A stretch of 64,000 bases of DNA, taken from NCBI RefSeq assembly GCF_014646255.1, contig NZ_BMNC01000017.1, positions 84,140-148,139 of the forward strand. The letters are read 5' to 3'. The stretch is from Lentzea pudingi. GTDB taxonomy: Bacteria > Actinomycetota > Actinomycetes > Mycobacteriales > Pseudonocardiaceae. Shown in pieces: positions 52,199 to 59,746 of the stretch; positions within the stretch are counted from its first letter, which is position 1; the number at the start of each line of letters is the position of its first letter. The position numbers and the translations under genes were made by a program. The notes under the pieces were generated by a model that did not search any database, was not told the origin of the DNA, and saw only the letters and a program-made list of their open reading frames with translations.

Positions 52199-52998
52199 CG
52201 CAGCGTCTTCGCGAGCAGACGCGAGACGTGCATCTGGGAGATGCCGACCTTCTGCGCGATCTGGGTCTGGGTCATGTTGCCGAAGAAGCGCATGACCACG
52301 ATCTTGCGTTCGCGCTCGGGCAGCTTCTCCAGCAACGGGTGCAGGGCCTCGCGCTGCTCGATCATGGCGATCTCGGGGTCTTCCTCGCCGATCGTCGAAC
52401 CCAGCGAGATCGAGGAGTCCTCCGACATCAGCATGTCGTCCAGGGACGCGCTCTGGTACGCGTTCCCGGCCGCGAGACCCTCGTGGATCTCCTCACGTGA
52501 CAGACCCAGGTGCTCGGCCAGCTCCGACGGGGTCGGCGCGCGGCCGAGCGACTGCGACAGGCGCGACGTGCCCGCGTTGATCGCCAGGTGCAGCTCCTTG
52601 AGCCGCCTCGGCATCCGCACCGACCAGCTGGAGTCGCGGAAGTACTTCCGGACCTCACCCATGATCGTCGGCACCGCGAACGACAGGAAGTCGCTGCCGC
52701 GCTCGGGGTCGAAGCGGTCGACCGCGTTGATCAGGCCCACCGTCGCGACCTGCACCAGGTCCTCGTGCGGCTCGCCGCGGTGGCCGAACCTGCGGGCGAT
52801 GTGCTGGGCGACCGGCAGGTGCTCGGTGACGAGCCTGTCCCGCAACGTCTCGCGCTTCGGGCCCGCGGGAGTGCCCGCGAGCTCGGCGAACAGCGGAGCC
52901 AGGTGGTCGTAGTCACCCGACCGGGACTTCTTCTCCTCGGCCTTCGGCTCTTCCGGCTCGATCTCCGCCGTCTTGGTGGCCTCTTCCGCCCCGGTCAC
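52168..52998 (-). CDS. sigF: General-stress RNA polymerase sigma factor, SigF/SigB group
   Basis: The 276-aa factor has regions 2 to 4: HLPVAQHIARRFGHRGEPHEDL and VGLINAVDRFDP (region 2), PTPSELAEHLGLSREEI (region 3) and ERERKIVVMRFFGNMTQTQIA with the region-4 HTH. GTG 52998 overlaps the stop of the anti-sigma kinase gene (GTGA), the standard rsbW-sigF arrangement. The first ~28 residues are a Glu/Lys-rich extension. It should drive GTTT-N14-18-GGGTA promoters, three of which are in this window. Symbol by subgroup resemblance and gene order. Confidence 0.9.
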   Translation of the reverse strand: MTGAEEATKTAEIEPEEPKAEEKKSRSGDYDHLAPLFAELAGTPAGPKRETLRDRLVTEHLPVAQHIARRFGHRGEPHEDLVQVATVGLINAVDRFDPERGSDFLSFAVPTIMGEVRKYFRDSSWSVRMPRRLKELHLAINAGTSRLSQSLGRAPTPSELAEHLGLSREEIHEGLAAGNAYQSASLDDMLMSEDSSISLGSTIGEEDPEIAMIEQREALHPLLEKLPERERKIVVMRFFGNMTQTQIAQKVGISQMHVSRLLAKTLRQLRDVLEEA

Positions 52999-53429
52999 GC
53001 ATCCACCGCCCCTGCCGTCGACTTGACGAGGTCGATGTGGACCACGAATCCCTCGTTCTCCTCGACCCTGGTCTGCACCGAGTCGACGAGCGCGGTGAGC
53101 ACGCGCCAGCCGAAGCTCGCCTCGTCCGGACCGGAGGCGGACTTCGCCGACACCTTCGCCGACACGTGGACGGCACCCCTGTCGTCCACCGCGAAGTGAC
53201 AGCTGAGCACCGCGTCCTGAGCCGCGAGCGTGATCAGCGTGGAACACGTCTCGTCCACGGCGAGCTTCAGGTCCTCGATCGAGTCGAGGTCGAAGTCCTG
53301 CCGCATCGCGATGTCCGCCGCGACCGCGCGCACGATGGACAGCTGCGTGGGGTCCGCCGCCATCCGGAGCTCGACGCCTGACAATTGAGTCACAGCCACC
53401 TCGTAGTCCGTTCTGCTGAAGGCCGGCAT
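52995..53429 (-). CDS. rsbW: Anti-sigma factor / serine kinase of the RsbW type
   Basis: The 144-aa GHKL-fold protein has the N-box LKLAVDETCSTLI and the later GWRVLTALVDSVQ region of RsbW/UsfX. It would bind SigF, and phosphorylate or be titrated by a STAS antagonist. It is coupled to sigF by a GTGA overlap. A SigF-type promoter lies directly upstream, giving an autoregulatory loop. Confidence 0.9.
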   Translation of the reverse strand: MPAFSRTDYEVAVTQLSGVELRMAADPTQLSIVRAVAADIAMRQDFDLDSIEDLKLAVDETCSTLITLAAQDAVLSCHFAVDDRGAVHVSAKVSAKSASGPDEASFGWRVLTALVDSVQTRVEENEGFVVHIDLVKSTAGAVDA

Positions 53430-53439
53430 GTCCTATGCC

Positions 53440-53465
53440 GTACCCGAATCGATCTCGCTTTACAC
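53440..53465 (-). promoter_or_regulatory. SigF-type promoter of the rsbW-sigF operon
   Basis: On the minus strand, GTGT, a 16-base spacer and GGGTAC end 10 bp before the rsbW start codon. The -35 differs from GTTT by one base. The transcript would have almost no leader. Confidence 0.5.
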
Positions 53466-53532
53466 GTGTATTCGAGCCGCTCCCCGGGAAATCCCCTGCT
53501 GGAAGGCACGAGGATCACCTGGGAGGAGCGCT

Positions 53533-54234
53533 GTGCTGGTGCATCAAGACTTCATGGCCCTCCGCTTCCCGGCAGACGCGCGAGAAGTGGCGCCTGTCCG
53601 GCACCGCCTTCGCCATTGGCTGCAGGACAGCGGATTCGGCGAGGACGAGGCGAGCGACTTCGTTCTCGCGATCAGTGAAGCGATCAACAACTCCGTCGAG
53701 CACGCCTATCCCGGCCCTGCCCGCGGCACCGTCGAGGTGCGGGCCCGGGCCGAGCAGGACGGGACCGTCCGCGTCGACGTCGCCGACCACGGCCAGTGGC
53801 GCGTGCCGCCGGCCGCGCTGACGATGCGGGGGCGAGGTCTCCTGCTCATGCGGGAAAGCGTGGACGAGGTCGAGATCGACCGCACGGCGAGTGGCACGAC
53901 CGTGCACCTGCGTCGAGCCCGTTCGCCCGTCGTCCCCGTGATCTCTGCCGCGCCGGAGTGCGACGTGCGGGTCCACGAGACCTCCTCGGGCGTGGTAGCG
54001 GTGGTGCGCGGGGACGTGCCCGTGCAGGCAGGTCCGTCGTTGCGCCGCACGCTGACCACGGCGGCCCGGGGCGGCACCGTACCGCTGACCGTCGACCTCG
54101 GCGGCCTCGGCGTGGAGAAGGGCGGGGTGGAGCAGGCTCTCCGCGACGTCGCCGCGGCGCTCGGCCAGGCGGGGAACCGTCTCACCGTCCTGCGCGCTAG
54201 CCCAGGGCCGAGTCCACGGACGGGTGGAGGCTGA
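53533..54234 (+). CDS. RsbW/SpoIIAB-like ATPase fused to a degenerate STAS-like domain
   Basis: GTG 53533 with GGGAGGAG upstream gives 233 aa. Residues ~1-130 are a GHKL ATPase of the anti-sigma type (FVLAISEAINNSVEHAYPG as N-box, VADHGQW, GRGLLLMRESVDEVEI, GTTVHLRR). Residues ~140-225 look like a STAS fold (VRVHETSSGVVAVVRGDVPV ... LTVDLGGLGVEKGGVEQAL), but the serine or threonine normally phosphorylated (DxSxxxFxDSxGL) is missing. Kinase and substrate-like domain in one chain suggest a self-contained switch or a scaffold. It converges with the separate STAS gene (38-bp overlap) and diverges from rsbW. Confidence 0.8.
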   Translation: MLVHQDFMALRFPADAREVAPVRHRLRHWLQDSGFGEDEASDFVLAISEAINNSVEHAYPGPARGTVEVRARAEQDGTVRVDVADHGQWRVPPAALTMRGRGLLLMRESVDEVEIDRTASGTTVHLRRARSPVVPVISAAPECDVRVHETSSGVVAVVRGDVPVQAGPSLRRTLTTAARGGTVPLTVDLGGLGVEKGGVEQALRDVAAALGQAGNRLTVLRASPGPSPRTGGG

Positions 54235-54553
54235 ACACCTCACCGAGCCCGGTGGCCTCCAGGGGACGCGTCACGGCCCTGGCGGTCGCCACGATCTTCA
54301 GGGTGGCGCTCTGCTGCTGAGCCAGCTTGGCGGCCTCGACGAGCACCGCGAGCCCGGCGGAACCGAGGAACGTCACGCTCGACATGTCGACGACGAACAC
54401 GCCGCCGTCGTCGAGGCCGCTGACCAGGGATTCGCGCAACGCGGGCGCGGACACCATGTCGACCTCACCGGACACGGCGAGGACGGTGACTCCGGGCGCC
54501 GGCTGCCGCACCTTCAGCTCGATCTGCTCCGCACGTGGGTCCTGCACAGTCAC
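54197..54553 (-). CDS. STAS-domain anti-anti-sigma factor (RsbV-like)
   Basis: The 118-aa antagonist has the STAS fold with the regulatory segment DMSSVTFLGSAGL, Ser65 being the usual phosphorylation position. Unphosphorylated it would bind an RsbW-like kinase and release SigF. GTG 54553 has GGGAG seven bases upstream. A SigF-type promoter lies ~125 bp before the start, implying positive feedback. Confidence 0.9.
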   Translation of the reverse strand: MTVQDPRAEQIELKVRQPAPGVTVLAVSGEVDMVSAPALRESLVSGLDDGGVFVVDMSSVTFLGSAGLAVLVEAAKLAQQQSATLKIVATARAVTRPLEATGLGEVFSLHPSVDSALG

Positions 54554-54676
54554 CGAAGTACTCCCTCTCGCAAACAGGGAGCCGCCACGCAGCGGCCCCG
54601 GACGCGGCTGCTGGTTCAACCGCTGCGGCCACCACCGTACGGGAGCGGCCAGCCAACAGGACAGGTCGAGGAGTCG

Positions 54677-54702
54677 GTACCCGGACAATGGTCGGTTCAA
54701 AC
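54677..54702 (-). promoter_or_regulatory. SigF-type promoter of the STAS gene
   Basis: On the minus strand, GTTT (54702-54699), a 16-base spacer and GGGTAC (54682-54677) match the SigF/SigB consensus exactly. It implies a leader of ~115 bases before the STAS start. Confidence 0.6.
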
Positions 54703-54721
54703 CCCGGACTTGCCGGATTCC

Positions 54722-55402
54722 TCACTCCGGTCTCAGGTGCCGCAGGGCCTCCCACAGCCGCTCCGCGACCTCGAGCGCGGCGTCCGGCGGGGCGGCGACG
54801 TCGTCGGTGCTGTCCTCGAGCGTCCCGCCCACGGTCAGCACCAGTGCCGTGGCCACGTCCCGCAGCTTCACGTTGGCGTGCTGGCTCGTGCGGACCAGCA
54901 GTTCGAACGCCTCGCCGGGCGTGCACGGCCGGGCCCCCATGACCAGGCCCTTCGCCTGTTCGATGTAGCGGCGGTGCTGCACCATCCGCACCATCTGGTC
55001 GGCCCGCAGGACCTCGCCCGCGCAGAACTCGACCACCGCGGCCGCCGTCGCGACCAGCGGTTCGACCTCCTCGATCGCCGCCAGGTCCTCGACGGTCGGC
55101 GCGTGCGAGAGGTAGACCGTCAGCACCACGGGACCGCCGTCGCCCCAGCTGCCGGGCACCGCCAGCACGTGCGTGCCGGCCACCTGACCGGACACCTGCC
55201 GTTCATCGCGCGAGGCGTCGACGAGCGGCCCCGCACCGCTCGACAACTGCTCGGCGTCCAGCTCCGCGGCGACGCCCACGGCCCGCAGCAACGTGCCCTC
55301 CGGCCACACGCTGAGCCCGGCGCCCTCGCAGCCGTCGAGCCGCGAGCAGAGGTGGTCCATCAACCGGGAGATGAGCTCCGTACCGAATTTCACCTGGTCC
55401 AC
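54722..55402 (-). CDS. GAF-ANTAR domain RNA-binding regulator
   Basis: The 226-aa protein has a GAF-like sensor half (~1-130) and an ANTAR domain (~143-190: RRYIEQAKGLVMGA ... AFELLVRTSQHANVKLRDVA). ANTAR binds dual-hairpin RNAs near terminators and prevents termination. A ~30-residue acidic extension follows it. It lies beside the SigF signalling genes and ends 20 bp from the STAS promoter. Its RNA targets are unknown, and no partner kinase is adjacent. Confidence 0.88.
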   Translation of the reverse strand: MDQVKFGTELISRLMDHLCSRLDGCEGAGLSVWPEGTLLRAVGVAAELDAEQLSSGAGPLVDASRDERQVSGQVAGTHVLAVPGSWGDGGPVVLTVYLSHAPTVEDLAAIEEVEPLVATAAAVVEFCAGEVLRADQMVRMVQHRRYIEQAKGLVMGARPCTPGEAFELLVRTSQHANVKLRDVATALVLTVGGTLEDSTDDVAAPPDAALEVAERLWEALRHLRPE

Positions 55403-55655
55403 GCGTTGATGTTAGGCCCGGCCGATCCTCGGCGGACGTTGTGCGGTCATCGGCGTACGACGAACGGTTGCGCAGGCAAGGACCGTGAGTTCCGTTCCAC
55501 TTCGGACCCGAACAGCTCGGCGCGCGGATCGATCCACCCGTCGCTTAGGACCCAAAACACAGGAGTGTTCTGAACCACAGTCCGACAGAATTCGTTTCCA
55601 GGGATAACGCCGGAGCCCCGGTACGCGACATCCCTGATGTCACGAGAGGACAGAA

Positions 55656-55871
55656 ATGAGAACCGCCATGGAAACCCAGCCGCAGCAGGACGCAGAGTCC
55701 GGTTCAGCGCTGCCGACCACGCCGTGCAGCGTGGTGTGGAGCCGGGGTCACGCCTACGTGCTCGAGGGTTTCCGCGCTCGCTGGGTGGGCCGCGACGACC
55801 GGGGCCGCCCGCACGCCATCACCGGCGCCGAGATGCAGCGCCGGGGCTGGACCCTCACCCACACAGCCTGA
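55656..55871 (+). CDS. Small uncharacterised protein
   Basis: A 71-aa product with a good ribosome site (GAGAGG, six bases before ATG) and GC-rich third positions. It carries a compact Trp/Arg-rich section (VVWSRGHAYVLEGFRARWVG) with no signal peptide or membrane helix. I do not recognise the family. The 253 bp before it hold no gene; a clear promoter was not identified. Confidence 0.55.
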   Translation: MRTAMETQPQQDAESGSALPTTPCSVVWSRGHAYVLEGFRARWVGRDDRGRPHAITGAEMQRRGWTLTHTA

Positions 55872-55967
55872 GCAAGACCCGAACGACCGCACCCCCGCAA
55901 CCAGTCGCACAGCGTGCCGTGACGCCATCCGGCAGCCCTTGCGCAGTCACTCGTTTAGAGTGCGGGT

Positions 55968-56549
55968 GTGCGTGATCCGGCTGATCGCCTGCTGACGATT
56001 CCGAACCTGCTCAGCGTGCTGCGGCTGGCCGGTGTCCCGCTGTTCCTGTACCTGTTGCTCGGACCCCGCGAAGACGGCTGGGCGCTGCTCATCCTCATGT
56101 TCGCGGGGTTCTCCGACTGGCTCGACGGCAAGCTCGCGCGCTGGCTCGACCAGATGAGCAACCTCGGCGCGCTGCTCGACCCCGCCGCCGACCGCCTCTA
56201 CGTGTTCTGCACGCTGCTCGCGTTCGTGATCAGGGACATCGTCCCGCTCTGGGTCGCCGTCGTGCTCGTGAGCCGCGAGGTCGTCGTCGGCATCTGCCTG
56301 CTGGTCCTGCGGAGCCGGGGCTGGGGCACGTTCGAGGTGACCTACCTCGGCAAGGCCGCGACCTTCAACCTGCTCTACGCCTTCCCGCTGCTGCTGCTCG
56401 CGCAGGGGGACTCGGCGTGGGCCCAGGTCGCCCTGCCGTTCGCCTACGCGTTCACGGCCTGGGGCGGAGCCCTCTACCTGTGGTCGGCGCTGCTGTACGT
56501 CTACCAGTTCTTCCTGGCCCTGCGGGTCACACCTCGCACGGTCGCGTGA
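55968..56549 (+). CDS. CDP-alcohol phosphatidyltransferase (PgsA-like)
   Basis: The 193-aa protein has the CDP-alcohol signature D-G-x2-A-R-x8-G-x3-D-x3-D complete at residues 53-75 (Asp53, Gly54, Ala57, Arg58, Gly67, Asp71, Asp75) and about five or six transmembrane helices. It joins a CDP-activated lipid to an alcohol, such as glycerol-3-phosphate or inositol phosphate. It starts at GTG 55968. In M. tuberculosis the like gene pgsA2 (Rv1822) precedes gcvH with three other genes between, as I recall; those three are absent here. Confidence 0.88.
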   Translation: MRDPADRLLTIPNLLSVLRLAGVPLFLYLLLGPREDGWALLILMFAGFSDWLDGKLARWLDQMSNLGALLDPAADRLYVFCTLLAFVIRDIVPLWVAVVLVSREVVVGICLLVLRSRGWGTFEVTYLGKAATFNLLYAFPLLLLAQGDSAWAQVALPFAYAFTAWGGALYLWSALLYVYQFFLALRVTPRTVA

Positions 56550-56591
56550 AAAGATCACCCCATACAGGTTCAGCACGAGGAGCGCAGTCAG

Positions 56592-56975
56592 TTGATTCCC
56601 GAGGAGCTTCGTTACACCGAGGAGCACGAGTGGGTCGCCAGCACAGGCGAGAACACCGTGCGCGTCGGCATCACCGACTACGCCCAGGAACAGCTCGGTG
56701 ACGTCGTCTTCGTCCAGCTGCCCGAGGTCGGTCACACCGTGGCGGCGGGTGACACGTTCGGCGAGGTCGAGTCCACCAAGAGCGTCTCCGACCTCTACTC
56801 GCCGCTCGACGGCGAGGTCGTCGCCATCAACGACGCGTTGGTCCAGACGCCGGACTCGGTGAACACCGATCCGTACGGCGAGGGCTGGATGGTCGAGATC
56901 CGGCTGAACGACCCGGAGGCGCTGGAAGGCCTGTTGGACGCGGACGGGTACAAGGCGTTGGTGGAGAAGGAGTGA
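56592..56975 (+). CDS. gcvH: Glycine cleavage system H protein
   Basis: The 127-aa lipoyl carrier has the modified lysine at Lys63 (GEVESTKSVSDLYSP) and the usual EEHEWV start region. It shuttles the aminomethyl group between GcvP, GcvT and lipoamide dehydrogenase. The start is TTG 56592 with GAGGAG upstream. gcvP is 4 kb downstream on the same strand. No gcvT is in the window. Confidence 0.95.
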   Translation: MIPEELRYTEEHEWVASTGENTVRVGITDYAQEQLGDVVFVQLPEVGHTVAAGDTFGEVESTKSVSDLYSPLDGEVVAINDALVQTPDSVNTDPYGEGWMVEIRLNDPEALEGLLDADGYKALVEKE

Positions 56976-57088
56976 CGTCGATCTTTCGCCGGATCTTCGG
57001 CCGGAAGGGGAGCCGCGCTGAAGGCGGTGACCCCAACGCGATAGGTTTTACCGGAAGTGACGGATCCAGCAGCAGGAGGAGAGCTCAG

Positions 57089-57547
57089 GTGAGCACGAAC
57101 GACGGCCCAGGCGTTCCGCCGGAGCAGTCCCCGGAGCGGACCTCCGTCTTCCGGGCGGACTTCCTCCAGGAGATGGAAGGCGGCGCCGAGGCGCCCGCAC
57201 AGGAGCCGGCCGTTGCCGGTGTTGACGCCCTTCCCGCCGGTTCCGCGCTGCTCGTGGTCAAGCGCGGTCCGAACGCCGGATCCCGGTTCCTGCTGGACCG
57301 AGACACGACGAGCGCCGGGCGCCACCCCGACAGCGACATCTTCCTGGACGACGTGACGGTCTCGCGCCGGCACGCCGAGTTCCGCCGGGAAAGCGGCGAG
57401 TTCGTCGTCATCGACGTCGGCAGCCTCAACGGCACCTACGTCAACCGTGAGCCGGTCGACCAGGCCGTCCTCGCGAACGGCGACGAGGTCCAGATCGGCA
57501 AGTTCCGCCTCGTCTTCCTGACGGGTCCTGGCTCCGCGGGAGCCTGA
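57089..57547 (+). CDS. garA: GarA/OdhI-like FHA-domain regulator of central metabolism
   Basis: The 152-aa protein matches GarA through the whole FHA domain (~56-140: AGRHPDSDIFLDD, SRRHAEFRR, GSLNGTYVN, GDEVQIGKFRLVFLTG). The N-terminal phospho-motif reads E-R-T-S-V-F with Thr18. In GarA and OdhI two adjacent threonines are found (TTSVFRAD), used by PknG and PknB respectively; here the first is Arg17. GTG 57089 has AGGAGGAG upstream. A longer form from GTG 56972, overlapping the gcvH stop, would add 39 basic residues. GarA inhibits 2-oxoglutarate dehydrogenase and affects glutamate enzymes. Confidence 0.92.
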   Translation: MSTNDGPGVPPEQSPERTSVFRADFLQEMEGGAEAPAQEPAVAGVDALPAGSALLVVKRGPNAGSRFLLDRDTTSAGRHPDSDIFLDDVTVSRRHAEFRRESGEFVVIDVGSLNGTYVNREPVDQAVLANGDEVQIGKFRLVFLTGPGSAGA

Positions 57548-57550
57548 CGC

Positions 57551-58138
57551 GTGACGGCCGGGCGGCCACAACGCGGGGACTCGAGCATCGGCGCTGTGCT
57601 CGCGCAGCTTCGTCCCGAGTTCCCCGACGTCACCATCTCCAAGATCCGCTTCCTGGAAGCGGAGGGGCTGGTCCGCCCGGCACGCACCGCCTCCGGCTAC
57701 CGCCAGTTCAGCGTGGCGGACGTCGAGAGGTTGCGATTCGTGCTGTCCGCACAACGCGACAGGTACCTGCCGCTCAAGGTGATCCGCGAGCAGCTCGACG
57801 CCGCCACCGACGCCGCGTCCGGCTCGCTGTCGCGGATCGACCTGCTGACCCAGACCGGTCTGGGTGCGGAACAGCTCTCCCAGCTGGAACGCGACGGTCT
57901 GCTGCGCCCCGGCCCCGGCGGCCGGTTCACCGCCGACGACGTCACCGCGCTCCGCACGATCCGGACGATGACCGGACTCGGCGTCGAGCGCGAGCACCTG
58001 CGCGCGGTCCGCGCGGCAGCGGACCACGAGGTCGTTCTGCTGAAGTCTTTCTCAGATCCCGAGACGGTCCGGGAATTGGCGGGCCTCTTCACCTCGTTGC
58101 ACACGTTGTTGGTGAGAGCGGGTCTGCGCCAGTCCTGA
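57551..58138 (+). CDS. ftsR: MerR-family regulator, FtsR / Rv1828-like
   Basis: The 195-aa protein has an N-terminal MerR winged helix (TISKIRFLEAEGLVRPARTASGYRQF) and a second, MerR-like C-terminal part (~95-190). Order directly after garA matches Rv1828 in M. tuberculosis and FtsR of Corynebacterium, which controls ftsZ; the symbol follows that resemblance. GTG 57551 lies three bases after garA, so they are co-transcribed. Confidence 0.85.
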   Translation: MTAGRPQRGDSSIGAVLAQLRPEFPDVTISKIRFLEAEGLVRPARTASGYRQFSVADVERLRFVLSAQRDRYLPLKVIREQLDAATDAASGSLSRIDLLTQTGLGAEQLSQLERDGLLRPGPGGRFTADDVTALRTIRTMTGLGVEREHLRAVRAAADHEVVLLKSFSDPETVRELAGLFTSLHTLLVRAGLRQS

Positions 58139-58290
58139 TCAGCCGGAGATGTGTGCCTGCTTGATCACGATCCGCCCGAAACGATTGAGCACACGGCCCG
58201 CTTGGCGGGTAGCGTCGGAGATGTACGCCGGGGGATGCTCGGGTGGGAAAACCGGGTCGTCCCCGAATGACCAGAGGGAGGCGAGGCCCG

Positions 58291-58764
58291 ATGAGCGAGA
58301 TGCGTGTCGTCGGCGTGCGGGTGGAGCTGCCCCAGAACCAGCCGATCCTTCTTCTGCGCGAAACCGAGGGCGAGCGGTACCTGCCCATCTGGATCGGCAG
58401 CGTCGAGGCCACGGCGATCGCGTTGGAGCAGCAGGGCGTGCGCCCTGCTCGTCCGCTCACCCACGACCTCCTCAAGGACGTCATCGGGGCACTCGGGCGC
58501 AACCTCGAGCAGGTGCGGATCACCGACCTGCAGGAGGGCACGTTCTTCGCGGAGCTCGTGTTCGACGGCGACGTGCGGGTGTCCGCGCGGCCCTCGGACT
58601 CGGTGGCGCTGGCGTTGCGCGTGGGCGTGCCGATCCACGCCGAGGAGTCGGTGCTGGCCGAGGCGGGCCTCATCATCCCGGACGAGCAGGAGGACGAGGT
58701 GGAGAAGTTCCGCGAGTTCCTCGACTCAGTCTCTCCTGAGGACTTCCGCGGAGCGGACACATAA
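58291..58764 (+). CDS. Bifunctional nuclease / DUF151 family protein
   Basis: The 157-aa protein matches the DUF151 family (MRVVGVRVELPQNQPILLLRE, LPIWIGSVEATAIALEQQG, RPLTHDLLKDV, VSARPSDSVALALRVGVPI). Plant and bacterial relatives have RNase and DNase activity in some reports; the cellular role is unclear. ATG 58291 has GAGG five bases upstream. The place between the two MerR genes matches Rv1829. Confidence 0.92.
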   Translation: MSEMRVVGVRVELPQNQPILLLRETEGERYLPIWIGSVEATAIALEQQGVRPARPLTHDLLKDVIGALGRNLEQVRITDLQEGTFFAELVFDGDVRVSARPSDSVALALRVGVPIHAEESVLAEAGLIIPDEQEDEVEKFREFLDSVSPEDFRGADT

Positions 58765-58779
58765 GCACTGTAGAGGCGC

Positions 58780-58803
58780 CGACACCTGAGTTTTTGGGTG
58801 TCG
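58780..58803 (+). terminator. Hairpin after DUF151, possible terminator
   Basis: CGACACC (58780-58786) and GGTGTCG (58797-58803) form a 7-bp stem. The T-run lies in the loop instead of after the stem, so termination may be weak. Confidence 0.45.
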
Positions 58804-59092
58804 CACTCTGTCTCGCATGGTCGAGAGTTCAGTTCGTTTGGATGTCCCTCGGTTGGACTACGCACGGTCGTTTCGGCGGCTAAACGATCACTAAACGTCA
58901 CCTGAACGTCCTGGTTCGGGTGACGCTGTGACTCTCTACCTGAGGTTGAGGGTCGGAACTCCCCGCGCGTCGCGTTGACCTGCCATCGGACCGGTCTTAC
59001 CGTCGAACTCGAGTGGACGTCGCTGCTTCGCGAGAGTGGACGCGGCGGCTTGACGGTCATGAGTTTCGTGGCCGTTCCGAGGGGAGGCAGGC
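58804..59092 (+). promoter_or_regulatory. Intergenic control region before the second MerR gene
   Basis: No gene is seen in this stretch, part of the 328-bp gap between DUF151 and the second MerR gene. It contains three consecutive 11-bp repeats (CTAAACGATCA, CTAAACGTCAC, CTGAACGTCCT; 58880-58912) and an overlapping 12-6-12 dyad (58896-58907 with 58914-58925, one mismatch). The repeats on the minus strand read GTTYAG every 11 bases, resembling PHO-box direct repeats. The dyad is of a size that a MerR dimer could bind. Confidence 0.5.
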
Positions 59093-59659
59093 GTGGTCGA
59101 GGAAGCGCCCTTGCGGGCCGAATCCGGGCTGCAGGGTGAACTGTTCCCGGACTCCTCGCTGCCGGACGAGCTCGTCGGTTACCGAGGACCCGCGGCATGT
59201 CAGGTCGCGGGCATCACGTACCGGCAGCTCGACTACTGGGCAAGGACCGGGCTGGTCGCGCCGACGATAAGGATGGCGCACGGCTCCGGCAGCCAGAGGC
59301 TGTACTCCTTCAAGGAGATCCTGGTGCTCAAGGTCGTCAAACGGCTGCTGGACACCGGTGTCTCGTTGCAGAACATCAGGGTGGCGGTCGACCACCTGCG
59401 CCGCCGCGGCGTGCAGGACCTGGCGAAGATCACGCTCTTCTCCGACGGCACCACCGTCTACGAGTGCACCTCGCCCGAGGAGGTCGTCGACCTGCTGCAG
59501 GGCGGTCAGGGCGTGTTCGGGATCGCGGTGAGCGGTGCGATGCGTGAGATCTCCGGCACGATCCACGAGTTCCCGGCCGAACGTGCGGACGGCGTCGAGA
59601 TCGCCCCGATGACCGAGGACGAGCTGGCCCGCCGCCGTCGCGAGCGCGCCACCGGCTGA
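59093..59659 (+). CDS. MerR-family regulator, Rv1830-like
   Basis: The 188-aa protein has the MerR HTH (GITYRQLDYWARTGLVAPTI, GSGSQRLYSFKEILVLKVVKRLL) and a C-terminal section with VYECTSPEEVVDLLQGGQGVFGIAVSG and an acidic/basic tail. It occupies the place of Rv1830, reported as a cell-division-linked regulator. GTG 59093 has GGGGAGG upstream. The large dyad in its promoter region could be its own site. Confidence 0.9.
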   Translation: MVEEAPLRAESGLQGELFPDSSLPDELVGYRGPAACQVAGITYRQLDYWARTGLVAPTIRMAHGSGSQRLYSFKEILVLKVVKRLLDTGVSLQNIRVAVDHLRRRGVQDLAKITLFSDGTTVYECTSPEEVVDLLQGGQGVFGIAVSGAMREISGTIHEFPAERADGVEIAPMTEDELARRRRERATG

Positions 59660-59746
59660 CCGGCCCGCCGATCGTGGCCGACTGGCCGCCGCGGGTGGCC
59701 GGTCGGCAGAAGCGCCGTGATCACGTGGGTCCCTAGCGTCTCCGGC

